This document shows positions 26,701 through 39,059 of a DNA stretch of 64,000 nucleotides, piece by piece. Under the pieces are notes generated by a model that saw only the letters and a list, made by a program, of their open reading frames with translations, was not told where the DNA came from and made no database searches. This stretch comes from Hyperoplus lanceolatus (Eukaryota; Chordata; Actinopteri; Uranoscopiformes; Ammodytidae), in assembly GCA_026929865.2 (NCBI GenBank), contig CM049396.1, forward strand, positions 19,399,001 through 19,463,000, written 5' to 3'. Every line of letters starts with the position of its first letter. Position 1 is the stretch's first letter. A program made the translations under genes and the position numbers.

Positions 26701-29700
26701 CAGTTGTTTCATTCAAAATTAGGGGTAAGAAAAATTAATTAATAAGAAATAAAATTAATCTGTTTTCATGACAAATCCGACGTCAAATTTTATAACGTCC
26801 AAATGTGTTTTTGTTTCATTTCCAAAAGTCAAAGAAATGTCGCTAATCAACTTTTGACTTTCTCATGTATTCAGCCAGATGGTCCCACCCTCCGCACTTA
26901 TTAATATTTTACTTCTGAACACACTTGTCATGTCTACTTATCATCAAACACATGCCTGACCTACATTAGGAGTTGGCTGCTGCTGGAGCCATAACAGCTC
27001 ACAGAGTTAATGTCTGATGGCCTCTCTCCAAATTATTAATCCCAGATCAGATAAAATAATGACAGAGGCAAAATAAGGGTACTGCCTAACCACTGGGGTC
27101 AGCGGCAGCCGCATAGGGAGGCAAGTGGGTTGTTTCTTCCCCCAACCTTTACATTATGGATAGACAAGTCATGTATAATTAAAGGACAGGCTCAGACTCA
27201 CAGCTGTGATGTGTAAGGTTAAACTCATGAGTAAAACCGTCAGAGAGATTGAATTATCAAAACCACCACATTAAAGAGATAAAGGGAAGTTTTGCTAGAA
27301 GATTTTACCACACTTGAAAAAAGAGTGACCAAAAATACTATATATGTAATAAAGATACCTTTGTTAGTAAATATAGGTCTTACAAAATATATTTTCCAAT
27401 GACTTAATTCCATAGATTCACGAGGATTCCTACCATGTTCTGCTGAGCGATGTAGCACTCCACAAAGCGGTCGGGATGCTCATTCTTGAAGATCTCTGAA
27501 TAGGTGAGGTTGTTGGTGTCTCCGTCAAGGGCCACAACACGTTCATTGTAGCGGCCTAACTTGGCAATTGCCATCCCATAAGCCTTCCTGGTGGAAATCT
27601 ATGAAGAAAGAGTTTACTGGTCAATCTTTACCCAGTGTATAACTATTAGCCTCTGTTGGTTTCTTTAGATGCACTTGAGAAACAGGGGGAATATGGGGAT
27701 ATGAAGCCCGGCCCCTGTACAGGTGACAGACCTTTTCTCCAGCCTTGTAGCTGGGTGCACTGGGCATCCTGATGTTCCTCAGGCTGACCGGTGGAGAATC
27801 CTCCATGGGCGTTGGAGGGTACAGGTGCTTGCTGCTGTTCATGATGCGGCTCTGCAGCTCCTTCAGAACCATCTCAGCCATGTCTTTGGGCACAGGTTTG
27901 GCATGCCACCCCAGCTTATCCTCAGCAGCTTCAACCACATATAGACATCATGGCATCACATTGGTAGATTGAAACACTTTTTGGTGGACAGTTAGATTGG
28001 AAAGCTGATGCTGTGTACATGTAATATGCACTAGAGTGAGAACAATGCATGCGGATGAGTAGTTGACAGTGACAATTACCTGGAATGCCTTTGCCCTTGA
28101 TGGTTTTAGCGATGATTACGGTGGGTTGATGGCGTGGCTGGCTCAGAGCTTTGCAAAGCTCCTCCACACTGTGTCCATCCACAATGATGGCATACCAGCT
28201 ACACACACCCAAGCACACACATCCAAGCCATACATAAAAACATGTGCGATACAGTATGCTTCATACAGGTCTATGGCATGGATATGCACCAGAACAGATG
28301 TAAAAGTTATGGGTAGACCTCAGGTAATGCATGTTGAATCTAACTTTATATTATCTCCACCTCCCAGCATAGCATTTACTTTACATTGACACCATCAGCC
28401 ACTATTCCAATATAGTCAGTTGAATGCACTATTACCCGAAAGCTTCACAACGTTTCTGATATTTCTCCACGTGATGCTGCAGGGGTGCAGAGTCACTTTG
28501 GCCCAGGCGGTTGATGTCCAAGATGGCCACCAGGTTGTCAAGCTGGTAGTAGGAAGCGAAGGACATGGCCTCCCAGACAGCACCCTCCGACATCTCTCCA
28601 TCCCCGAGCAGGCAGTACACACGGTAACTGAGGCGGAGAACACACAAGACAATTAGTGTGTGTTTCCAAGTGTGTATGTCTGTGTGCATGGTGTGTATTC
28701 AGATGTGGGTGGGGTGTTGTGCTCTGAAGAGAAGCTGCAAATCCCACGCAAACGTTCTCAGACACTTTTCCAGTCCGATTGATTCTCTTTCCATTAACTG
28801 GCAGTTGAGCTGTTAACCAGCTGTGACATGATAAAAGCTTCCCGAGGCCCCTGGGGCGTGGCTGCGTGAGTTTCACACCTTTCTCTGAAATATTTCTTCC
28901 ATAAGAAGCTTACAGCCATTTCAATGGGACGAATTGTAAACTTATGATATAAAGAAATAGTAATTTGTAAATACAAATTAAGTGTGCGTTGATGTCCTCT
29001 ATATACAGAAAGCGTTTTATAAAAATAAAAAAGTGGAAAAAAGAAATACATTTCTTTTGGCTGTCATTACATGGGGGAAAATAAAGGAAAAGGTTCAGTT
29101 TGAGATGATAAATTCCAACAATAGACTAGGAATTAGCACATGGTGGAAAACACAACGCCTACATTCGATTTTGAGATTAAATCAGCTTGGATGGTAAAAC
29201 ATTACTGAGATAGGACTGCTGGGCCTGTGATTATTAGAGCAGAAGAATTGTGAGAGCAGAGCATGTAGCCACAGCACAAACCCACAGAATCCGGAACATC
29301 TTAACCACTAAGCAATATAAAGAGGTATGTTACAAACCTATAATTTAAATCAAGATAAAAGAAATCACCTTAAATCAATCAAATTATGTTATGATTATAT
29401 ATTATGTATTGTACATCAAATAATAGTTGGGTCAGTGTCTGGATTTTTCTTAAGGTAAGTGAGAAATCTAGCGGCCTTATTTCCCACAGGGAAAGAAGGG
29501 GCATAGGTAAAGTAAAAAAGTGAGAAATCTAAAATACATTTAGATGTTCAAGAAAGGTCAGAATTGTGTGCGCGTGTGTGTGTCCGCCTCTATGAGTCGA
29601 GAGCATACCTGGCCTTGTCGAAGTATTTACCAGTGTAAGCCATACCACATGCCACACCAAGACCCTGCCCCAAAGAGCCAGTGGCAGTATCCACAAACTG

Positions 29701-31240
29701 GTGCTTCTGAAACGAAACGCATACAGCACACACAATCAAGTAAAACCAGACGCTATGCTGCAAGTGCTCAATGAGAATGTAATGCATGCAACGTATGTGA
29801 AGCTTACATGGGTTTGGTGGCCCTCCAGGGTAGAGTCTACATTGCACAAACTGAGCAACTCGCTCTCCTTCATGAAGCCCGCTTCAACCCACATAGAGTA
29901 CAGGGCCGGAGCAGCGTGGCCCTGTGGTTGTAAGTAAGTAATTCACAAGAAAAAAGTTAAATTCTTCATACCATTTAGACACAAATCAAAATATAACAAT
30001 GAGGCTTTCTGTACAACCCACTTACCTTGGACAGGATGAAGCGATCATTGTTGAAATTCTTTGGGTCATCGTAGCGGTACTTCATGGTGTGGAAGTAAAG
30101 CACTGACATGATTTCTGCCACGCTGCAGCATGATGTAGGGTGACTGCACGACAGAGGAGACATTGCTGTTAAATGTAAATGTAAATCTACCAATCTTTTT
30201 TTCAACATTTTGTGTTACCACAGATTGAACAATACCACACTATTCTTTAACATAACTATAAGAGGACATGATACTAAAATTTGCAGTTTATCATTAACAT
30301 TTTGAAATTCTTTTCCTGAAGCAGCTGCGAAATACCAAGTCAAAACGCAACAAACAGTCCATTCACTCAGCACTGCACATGGTAGTCTATTGTGCCTACT
30401 ATGTGGAAGTGCATTCACTTTACAAAATCAGAACTCAAACAATATTTATCTTCCAGTCAAAGTAAATATTTAAACATTTTGAAATATTCTTATATTATTC
30501 GCTTTTAAATGTTTTATAATGTGTTTTATGTATTCTTATCTTGCCCCTGTAAAGCACTTTGAGTGGCCTTGTGTCTGAATTGTGCTATATAAATAAACTC
30601 ATTTTACAGAATATGGAAATCTGATTATCAGAGAAATAAAGATTAAAGTAATCTATCTTAATGTGCATTATGATTACAGTGTCTTAGAGTTGGGTTTGTT
30701 CACTGCATTTCTCTCAAAATGACAAATGGTTTAATTGAAATTTCTGCAATGCATGATTTATATATTTTCTGTAAAGCAGAATAAAGCACAGTGTGTAATG
30801 TAGATTTTTAGATTTCATTAATTCAACCAAATGAAATGTTGGAGCACAACTAATTAAATAGCATTGGTTGATGCTCAAGATAGACCAGATGGAGGAGAAC
30901 AAAGGCAGGACATGCTGTTCCTTTGGCTCCATCACCTTCATCCACAGTATATCTGTTTGTGTGAGTCTGTTCATGCAGGTCTGTAGTGCATTATGTGTGA
31001 CTGTTGGTGTTCAGCTATAGATGCTGCAAAAAAGTATTACGTTTGCAATATGTTTTGCTCACTCTTGTGCACTGTGCATTGAATTCACAATCTGAAAAGC
31101 TCAAGTGTGAGAAAAAAGTGGAGGGCAACTCACCCACTGCCAGCTGCAGTAGTGGCCTTGATAGAGTGGATTCGAAGGCGGTTGGCAATGTTCCTCAGTG
31201 CCTGCACTGTCTGCTGGTCAGGTTTGTGGTAATCCTCCAT
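23748..31240 (-). CDS. tkt: Transketolase, with altered cofactor-site residues
   Basis: Fourteen coding exons, minus strand: 31134-31240, 30026-30143, 29808-29921, 29609-29706, 28436-28627, 28080-28198, 27732-27928, 27434-27598, 26164-26320, 25568-25698, 25374-25457, 25135-25228, 24928-25050, 23748-23935; 628 residues (human TKT: 623). Transketolase moves two-carbon units between sugar phosphates in the cytosolic pentose phosphate pathway, using thiamine diphosphate (TPP) and Mg2+ or Ca2+. Seen: SGHPTSCCS and [10 protein letters not shown] near the N-terminus, the GDGEMSEG to [11 protein letters not shown] cofactor motif, [24 protein letters not shown], and the C-terminal DPFTIKPLD domain. 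Odd: residue 367 is Gln where human has the catalytic Glu366, and residues 390 and 393 are Leu where human has Phe389 and Phe392. The paralog (tkta or tktb) is unresolved. Exon 7 is taken to start after GTTGAAG, which keeps family length. Confidence 0.93.
24019..24120. repeat. Interspersed teleost repeat (AAGTATTCAGATCC type)
   Basis: The stretch starting GGAGGAAGTATTCAGATCC, followed by a diverged ACTGTAAAATACTC segment, resembles a dispersed sequence I associate with many fish genomes. It lies in the last tkt intron. The identification is from memory and the edges are vague. Confidence 0.4.
30535..30604 (+). repeat. L2-like LINE/SINE 3' tail relic
   Basis: CTGTAAAGCACTTTGAGTGG followed by TGCTATATAAATAAAC matches the conserved 3' tail shared by fish L2-type LINEs and dependent SINEs. 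Only the tail is recognisable. It lies in tkt intron 1. Confidence 0.5.
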
Positions 31241-31318
31241 TAAGGCAAAATGTCAAGTTCCTCAGCACAAGAAATATGGACTCACTACGTTCCTTTAAAG
31301 TGTGAGTGTGTGTGTGTA

Positions 31319-31350
<32 letters not shown>

Positions 31351-31498
31351 TGAGGGGTTGCAAAATAGTAGGAGCTGAATGTGTGTATGAGTGTGTGTGT
31401 GAGTGACGGAGCCAGAGAGAAAGAGAGAGAGAAAGGAGGAGAAGCTGGATTTATCCTGCCAGGCTTGCAGGCACATAGATGCACAAGGACACACTATA

Positions 31499-31576
<78 letters not shown>

Positions 31577-32748
31577 ACACGCACAGACATACACATACAC
31601 ACACGCCTAGACATACACACAGGCATGCACGCACAGACATACACACACAGATGAGGAGAGATGGGTGAACCTTGTGACGTGAGCTGGGCGTTACTGCTAA
31701 AATCCAGCAGCACTCATTTCATTGGCTACTGTTTGAGTGGGTAGGCGGAGAGTGCATGCATTTGTGTCTGTAAGGAGGGGCCGGATAATTAGGATAAGGA
31801 GGAGGAGGAGGGGTAACATTTGAAGCATCTCACCCTGATTAATTTTGGCTTTAACTGTCTAAACTAATCATTCAGATCCTGGTGGTTGATAGGATAGTTC
31901 TTTGTTATTAACTTATACCAAACGTTTTGTTCCAAAGCCCTTTGAAATATTTCTGAAACAGTCTAATTTTTCCTCTGATGATCACACATTACATGTTACA
32001 GCAAACAAGACCATCAGTGCAAAGAATACTATTTTTATATAGTTTCTTAATGCCTTTGTCATGAGTCCCTCACCCTGGAACTATAGCTGGCATAGTAAAA
32101 ACACTACCGCTTTTGTCCAAAGGGAGTGCAATAATCAACAAAACCTGAAAGTTCCTCGGGGCACCTTTAAGCAGGACTTAAAGACAATGGATGTGACCAA
32201 CAAATGCAAGATTAAGGAGAAAGAGAAAAATAGGAAGTGAAATTTCAAAAGAGAGAATGAGAGATAGATAGCAAGCAAAACTAGAAAATAAATTATTCAA
32301 CTTCAATTCATGTTCCACGATAACAGATAACATTCAAATATAATAGTGTATCTTTTTCTTCAAATTCTGAATGAATAAACCTACACAGTTAACTTTATGC
32401 TAGCTGCTTTGGCAATACTGTGCTTATTTATGGTCATGACGAAAATTTAAAAATTAGAAAGGGAGAATGAGACAGACGGACAGACAAAGGAAAAGCAAGA
32501 GAACAAAGGAAAGAGTTTAGGTCCTTTAAGATATAGATTCACTCTTACTTCTGTGTACAATATCTTTCCTCAGTCCTGACCTCCTCATCCCACTCTGTTT
32601 CTTTCTGACTTTCTTTTAAAACCATAATGCTCAGTGCCCACTGAGATTGATGACTTTACAGACTGGGGACATTGTGTTCTTTCCCCAGAAGTCGTCTGCA
32701 GCAGACCTCAATGGGCAGATATACAGACATGCCTCGGCCTCTCTGGGC
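31241..32748. other. tkt upstream region
   Basis: Upstream of the tkt start codon there is a (GA)n run at 31327-31350, a long CA tract at 31498-31574 and then AT-rich DNA. No TATA-like promoter or noncoding first exon can be assigned with confidence. No other gene is visible here. Confidence 0.4.
31498..31574. repeat. (CA)n microsatellite upstream of tkt
   Basis: About 38 CA units, 260 bp upstream of the tkt start codon, followed by an impure ACACAC/GCACAG zone to about 31650. Confidence 0.95.
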
Positions 32749-33355
32749 CAGGGCCAGCTCAAACCATTTTGGTGCCCTAGGGGAGATTAGAACACCCCTC
32801 TTCCATAAAAAAATAAATAAAATATGTCAGTAGCCTAAGTATTTAGTTATATTTTCTGGAACAATTTGGAGACACTGACATAGAAGGTATTAAAGAAAAA
32901 ATCATTATTTTTTATTAAAATGTTTGTTTAAAATGAATGAATCACACATTATCAAACAAATTGAGTGTGCTACAGGAGATTTATTTAGTATAATATTTGG
33001 TTTTAATTTTCAATTATATGGTCAGCATAAAGATATTGAAAAAACATTTGTTTTGTGTAAACTGCAGTATTTTATTTTCAGTCCCTCAAGACATCGCTAA
33101 TGTTACTACTACTTACTAGTTAGTTAACTAATTATTTCATTATAAGATGCTAGATGGCTCTCTGAGTCTACTGTTCAAAAGAAGCAGCCTGATAAACATG
33201 TGTAGGCTTACCTGCCCACCTAAGCCTAAACTATATTTGTACATGCATTACGAAAATTAACTGCAATTACGCTTTGTCGCGTTTATGGTGCGTTTAAGTA
33301 AACTCTTGGTTCAGAGGGTAACTGCCTATGTAGCCGATGCTTAGAGCCACCCCTG
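32749..33355. mobile_element. Degraded hAT-like element
   Basis: The left edge CAGGGCCAGCTCAAACC with TTTTGGTGCCCTAGGGGAGA, and the right edge GAGCCACCCCTG, resemble the ends of fish hAT elements of the same general type as 35023-36999. The inverted ends match only partly and no 8-bp target duplication survives, so this is probably an old, eroded copy. A (TTTA)n run lies further on at 33649-33674. Confidence 0.4.
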
Positions 33356-34296
33356 CTGCAGAGAGCGTATTCCAAAATACCTGAAGGGTTAATCAGGCAT
33401 TGTACAAGGCTGAAGCACTAAAACTATATTATCATTATTATTAGTATTATTTTAGTCAATTCATTGAACATGTTAAAACAATACAAACACAAAATAAAAT
33501 ATATAAAATAATATGTTATAAGGAATACAACTTTTTTTTAAACAGGATCCTCAGCAACATAAGCAACAAATAAACAACTCAAATAATAGTTTTCATGTTC
33601 AAAAGGGTTAAGAAGAAGTTCAATACTTTTTTGGCCCTACTCCCTCTTATTTATTTATTTATTTATTTATTTAACACATTTTCATAGAAAATAAAAATTA
33701 AATTTACAGCCATCAGTGTCCATGATGTTAAACCCAGTTGGCTGAGACAAATCAATTATATCTATGAGAGCTACAATATATATGAAATAATTTATTCTTC
33801 CACGATTTGAAATTGATCTTGCAATTGTACACATAGCACATTAGCCTAATGTTAAACCCAATATACAGTACATTTAATGTTTAACCCTTTTTAAATTTTT
33901 ATTGAACAGTGTGATATTAAATATGAATGCCAAATCTGAGGTTCTATTTCGTTACTACTTTCAGCACTGGATGTTACATCGCGCGCATGCGCAGGTCCAG
34001 TAATTATACCAAAATAGTCACCAGTGACACCTGGTGACCTGGGAATATCTATATATTCTGGAAGTCACTCGAGGATCTGTTCCTTCTATCTTCTCGTGGA
34101 CTAGCAGGTCACACACATTGTTGTGTGATAGTATACCATTAGCTTGTCGCAAGTAGCTTTGTAACCTAAGGGTTGGTGCCTCGATTTGACTTCGTCCACC
34201 AAAGGCTGAGACTTGCAATGCAGTGAGTAAAGTGTGAAGGCTACGCGTAGCCGCCGGCTACCGCGGAAGCTAATATCACCTTTCCACCTTGCTTAA

Positions 34297-35022
34297 TTGA
34301 GCTCGTCAGGCGGCGGCTGGTTTCACAGTCGCCGTGTTATTCTTTTGTTCGCACCGTTGCTTGTGTGTTTTTCGCCAAGCCCGGTGGCTAATTGTATGCT
34401 CAAATGTATTGTTTTTTGGGTTGAGCACCTGAGGGAAGCACTGTCAGATAACCCATGCATGAACTGTAGTTTCATGCCTCAGGCACTGAGGTTTGCTAGG
34501 TAGAAGCTCTTCTACTGGCCTCCAATCAACTCATGGTACCAGCGGCATTGAGTAACCTTGCGGCTGTGCATCCTTCCTACTCAAGGGATGACATCCACAG
34601 CTGCGTCCTGTAATCGCTTACAGGTGGCAGCTCGGCTAGAGGGTCAGTGTCCGTCCGTGACTTGCCAGGTATTGGGTTAGATGAAGCTCTGGTTTCATCT
34701 GCACCTGCGAATGCCTTTTTTCGGCAGGCCCTCAATCCTCCCTTTTCTCTGGGCCTCCCTCTGAGCCTTACTTCGTAGAGCTCTGTGGATGTTGGCCAGA
34801 TTTAGGGGCTCTCTCCCATGACACTAGTGACAGCAGAGCTCCGGCAGCCATGCACAATGCTGATAGTTAGGGCTTGGACTGGTTAGCTACGATTGAGCCT
34901 GCTATAGCATCCCTGGTTGTCTCCCCAGACGAGGCTCTGAGAACCGATGTGCGCTGCCCTCGGCCCCAGTGCCGGATTACAGACGACCTCCTCCTTACTA
35001 GGAGTTACGACATTGCTGCCCG
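34297..35022 (+). pseudogene. DIRS copy 1 gag-like fragment
   Basis: Frames at 34404-34500 (EALSDNPCMNCSFMPQAL) and 34874-35022 (ATIEPAIASLVVSPDEAL, PRPQCRITDDLL) match the gag-like frame of copy 2. Stops and frameshifts lie between them. The frame is cut at the codons for AAR by the hAT insertion and resumes after 37000. Confidence 0.75.
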
Positions 35023-35757
35023 CAGGCCCGGCCCTGGGCATAGGCAGTATAGGCAAATGCTAGGAGCGCATCCATCCGCAGGGGGCGCCGCTAAAAAAGA
35101 AAAGGGGCTACCAAAATTATTTTACTTTATTTTTTACTAATACTGCTAATACTAGAATTTCAAAATATGAGTTAAGCTTAAAATATGACAACTACTAAGG
35201 ATAGACAAACTATAAAAAAAATTAAGCGCGCGCCCCCCCCTCCTCCTCCGATAGACTCTTCCAGATTTCTGGCGATCAGCCAGGTATCTGAACGGTAACT
35301 TCACCGGTCGGAACCGGAAGAAAAGAGTGCACACCATGTCAAAATAACTAAAGCTCTCTCGTGCCAAGGGAAGACTGAAAAGGAAAAGAAGAGGAGGAAA
35401 TACGTGACAAAGACAGAGGTAGGCCTACAGTGACGTTAATGTGATGAATGAATAGTGTGCTGCATTGTTTTAGCCGTTGTAGGAGCAGTGTGTTAACTTG
35501 CTAGCTTGCTTTTGGAAGATGGGTAACGTTACTCCCAGCTTAAATTCATCAGAGACATTTAGAAAGATGTTTCAGGTAGCCTACATCCCCTGTCATAACT
35601 TGCCAAAGTTTGCACTGCTTACTGGTTATTAGAAATCTATAATTTTCCTTCCTTCCTTTTCCACTATAATTAATGGTTGTCAACCTTTGGTTTGTTGTGT
35701 TAGTTTACATCAGTGTTAAAAGTGCACAGTATAATAACTGTTAATATTGCATACTTG

Positions 35758-35830
35758 TGGCAAGTCAAGTTTATTTGTGAGACACTGTTCAACACAAGGT
35801 AAATCAAAGTGCTATACATAAAGCCATGAG
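35758..35830 (-). repeat. L2-like LINE/SINE tail, reverse orientation
   Basis: CAAGTCAAGTTTATTTGTGA followed by AATCAAAGTGCTATACATAA is the reverse complement of the L2-like 3' tail type also found at 30535. It lies inside the 35023-36999 hAT element. Confidence 0.4.
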
Positions 35831-36293
35831 ATATCATCAGAAGGCTTGATTCTGATTTTATAAAAAGCAGGAGCAAACTTTTCCGTTTGATTGTACCTTA
35901 CCTATAGCTTTCCATTTGTTACTGCTTCTCTTCACTCTGCTTGCATGCTAAACTGCATTTAATTTTAATGACAATAGTTTAATCTTATCTAATTTCCATT
36001 TTAAGGCTTTTCAACATGAATTAATATAAATAATGTAACAACATATATACTTCTCTTTTCTCTTCAGGTTTTCCTTTGAAATACTTTGAGCCACCTGTCC
36101 TGCAGACATCTTCTCCACATTAGCACAGCCCAGTGATGCAGCATGAGGAATAAAGGCTTCACCAATAGACCCAAAGGCAAGAGTAGTCAGGCTGTAGCAA
36201 GGTGAGGTGAGCTTGTTGAGATATGAAGATGAGGTCTAAACATCTAAATTTTGACAGCTCTCTGTTGGAATCAAGTTAAATAGCAGTACAAAC

Positions 36294-36656
36294 TAGGGCT
36301 GCAACTAACAATTATTTTGATAAATCGATTAATCTGTCAATTATTTTCTCGATTAATCGATTAGTGTTTTGGTCCATAAAATGTCAGTAAATGGTGAATA
36401 ATGTTGATCAATTTTCCAAAGCCCATGTTGACGTCCTCAAATGTATTGTCATGTCCAAAACACATACATTTCAGTTTACTGTCATAATAGGATTAAAGAG
36501 ACCAGAAAATATTCACATTTTCGAAGCTGAAATCAGAGAATTTGGAAATTTTTTATTAAAAAATTACTCAAAACGATTAATCGATTATCAAAATAGTTGG
36601 CGATTATTTTAATAATCGATTAATAATCGATTTGTCGATTAATCGTTGCAGCTCTA
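36294..36656. mobile_element. hAT MITE nested in hAT in DIRS
   Basis: The 363-bp element has ends TAGGGCTGCAAC / GTTGCAGCTCTA and a perfect 8-bp target duplication GTACAAAC (36286-36293 and 36657-36664). The interior is rich in ATCGATTAATCG palindromes, as in a MITE type widespread in fish. It is the third level of nesting here. Confidence 0.88.
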
Positions 36657-37072
36657 GTACAAACCAGAGGTCTCTGTCATTTAATTTTGTAATATAGCTT
36701 TTGTGTGGAATTATATTCAATGCAAAGTTATGATGTATTTAAACTATACTTGTAATAGATTATGACTTTAAATTTTAATGTCTGCATTTTTCTGTGCATT
36801 TTTTAATGTTATGTCACTTGTTTTGTAATATGGTTTTTATTTTGTGGGTTATTTTCTATCTAAAATAGAATGAAATGTCAAAGACAAAGCTATCCATTTC
36901 TGTGTGAGTGTATGAACAGTGGTGGACCTGACTGCAATACAATGGGGGGCGCCAGCTAAAATCTTGCCTAGGGTGCCAAATTGATCAGGGCCGGCCCTGG
37001 CTGCCCGTGTGGGCCATCTTAGGAATTTGCTTTCTCGTATAGTCCTGGCTCCTGGACCTTTGCATTATTGAC

Positions 37073-39058
37073 TTAGGGAACTAGGCAGGTTGATGGCAAC
37101 TGTGACGTGGCGCGCTGCCAGGGTTGGCTGGCGCAGTCGTCCCAGTCGGAGGTGTGTCGAAAGACCCTCCGTTCTCTTCCAGTGATCCCAGGCCAGACGT
37201 TGGGCCAGCTGCTCTTTGGGCCCCGGTGCGAAGTGTTCAGGTTGACCAGGCTAGACAGTAGTTGCACGCTGCAACGTGCACCTCTGCCTGATTCCAGGCT
37301 GGGAACCTCTGTGGTACCCTGTGCCAGTAGCTTCAACCACGTTCAGGTGGACAATCGAGGGGCCAGTGCTTCTCAGCACATTCTGGACAGCGCCGTAACA
37401 CCGGCGCTACGGTCTGCATTTCAGGCGCCAGGAGGTCGGCGTCCAGCCTCCGCTCTCCCCCAGAGTCCTTGGGAGTGCTACTCGATGCTCGGTAGGTTCT
37501 ACTCCACCTAATTTCAGGTACCAAGAAGTGGGGCAGATTCCCCGTTCTGGACTAAGAGGGCGGAATCAGTGCCTCACGATTCTTCCTTTCCACATGCTGC
37601 GTGTTGCAGGTGTCCTCCAGTCTATCGCTCAGGCAGACTGGGTTGTGTCAATAGCCCTGAAAGACGCTACTTTCAAGTCCCTACTGCCCATTGTCACAGG
37701 TGGTCCTCCCCTTTGCATTTCTGGGCAAGGTGTACCAGTTCAGGGTTCTTCTGTTTGGGCCGTCCCTTGCTCTGCGCAAATTAAACAGTGTGTGGCAGCT
37801 TCCCTGTCACCATTACAGCTCAGCGGTATGGTATACTGCCATACCTAGACAACTGGTTGATCATTTCTCCCAACTCAGGAACAGGCGGTCAGGGACACTG
37901 CCACACTCCTCAGCCATGGGAACAGGCTTGGCCTCACAATCAATCTTACAAAGGGCAACCTTACACCAGGTGTTGGGTTGTGAGTTACTTGGGGCTGGTG
38001 CTCGACTCGGCGGCCATGCGAGCCTGCCTTTCTCCAGAGCGCGTAGCTACCGTTCGGCAGCTACTACAGCACTTCATACAATGGAGGCTGCTGGAAGACA
38101 GCCTCTTCCTTCGACCGATAGGTATGCTGACCTCGGCATCCATGAGGGTCCGACTAGGCCTTCTCAAGTTGAGTTCTCTTCAGATCTGGGCGAATGGTCT
38201 CCACTTGGACCCCAAGTGGCAGAGACGCAAGATGGTCAGGGTTTCTGGGCAGTGCCTTCGGGCACTCAGACCCTGGAGAGAGAGGGCATGCTTGATTGCA
38301 GGGTCGCCCTTAGGGAGGAAACCCCTGGCGTGAGGTTGTAGAGACAGATGCCTCCTTGTCAGGCTGGGACGCAGTCTGTTAGAGCACGACTGTCATAGGC
38401 CAGTGGGATGCCCAGCAGAGACTGGAGCATGTTATAGGCTGGAACTCCTTGCAGGGCCCTTAGCACTCAGGTTTCAACCACCAGGTGGGCGCCAGATCGA
38501 AGCAGGGCCTGCGGGTTACGCAAGGGCTCCTTATGTCGGTGCTTCCCCATTATCTAAACTGTCCATGTTCCAGGTGTCTGGAACACAGCGATAGACCTTC
38601 TCTCTCACCAAGGGCCACCCCCCGGGGAGTGGAGACTCCATCCGGAGGTGGTAGGCATGATTGGGACAATTACGGCAGGGTAGTGGCATATCTATTTGCT
38701 TCCGAATAGATGACCCACTGTTCCCCTTGGTTCTCCTAGATGGAGAGGACCAGTCCCCTAAGACAGGATGCTCTGGCTAATGATTGACCAGCTTGCTTTA
38801 TGCATTTCCTCCAATTCTCTTTTCACTGGCAACACTGGACAGGGTCCAGCATTGCAGTTACAGCCTACGTTTGGTGGCTCCACATTGGCCAGGAAGGCCA
38901 TGGTTCCCAGCGTTACTAAAACTCCTCAAAGGAGACCGTTGGTGCCTTCCAGAGAGACAGGACCTTCTGTCTCAGGTAGGCGGACACATGTAGGGCACCC
39001 GAACTCGGGGCGCCTGCAGCTTGGCGTGTGGCTCTTGATAGCCAGGATCCACTGTTGA
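37073..39058 (+). pseudogene. DIRS copy 1 reverse transcriptase/RNase H remnant
   Basis: The gag-like frame resumes at 37107 (LAQSSQSEVCRKTLRSLPV). Reverse transcriptase fragments follow in shifting frames, best at 37788-38333 with LPYLDNWLI, FLRPIGMLTSA and LQIWANGLHLD, all parallel to copy 2. Several frameshifts and stops, plus the lost second Asp of YLDD, make it inactive. The region to about 39058 parallels the downstream YAFPP-type segment of copy 2 in broken frames. Confidence 0.8.
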
Positions 39059-39059
39059 C

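Larger units (their letters stand above)
35023..36999. mobile_element. hAT transposon inserted in DIRS copy 1
   Basis: The ends CAGGCCCGGCCCTG and CAGGGCCGGCCCTG are inverted, and the 8-bp target duplication GCTGCCCG is perfect (35015-35022 and 37000-37007). The duplicated bases encode AAR of the interrupted gag-like frame, which confirms the boundaries. No intact transposase was found. It contains a hAT MITE at 36294-36656 and a reverse-strand L2-like tail near 35758-35830. Confidence 0.88.

Noticed and set aside
27929-27938. Starting tkt exon 7 at GTTGAAGCTGC
   Set aside because: No AG precedes it; the AG within GTTGAAG gives a proper acceptor and exactly the family length around [12 protein letters not shown].
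31285-31713. Open frames rich in Thr-His or Cys-Val repeats upstream of tkt
   Set aside because: They translate a CA microsatellite; no splice sites or family resemblance.
33341-33365. An 8-bp duplication for the 32749-33355 element
   Set aside because: The flanks do not match; the element was kept only as a low-confidence relic.
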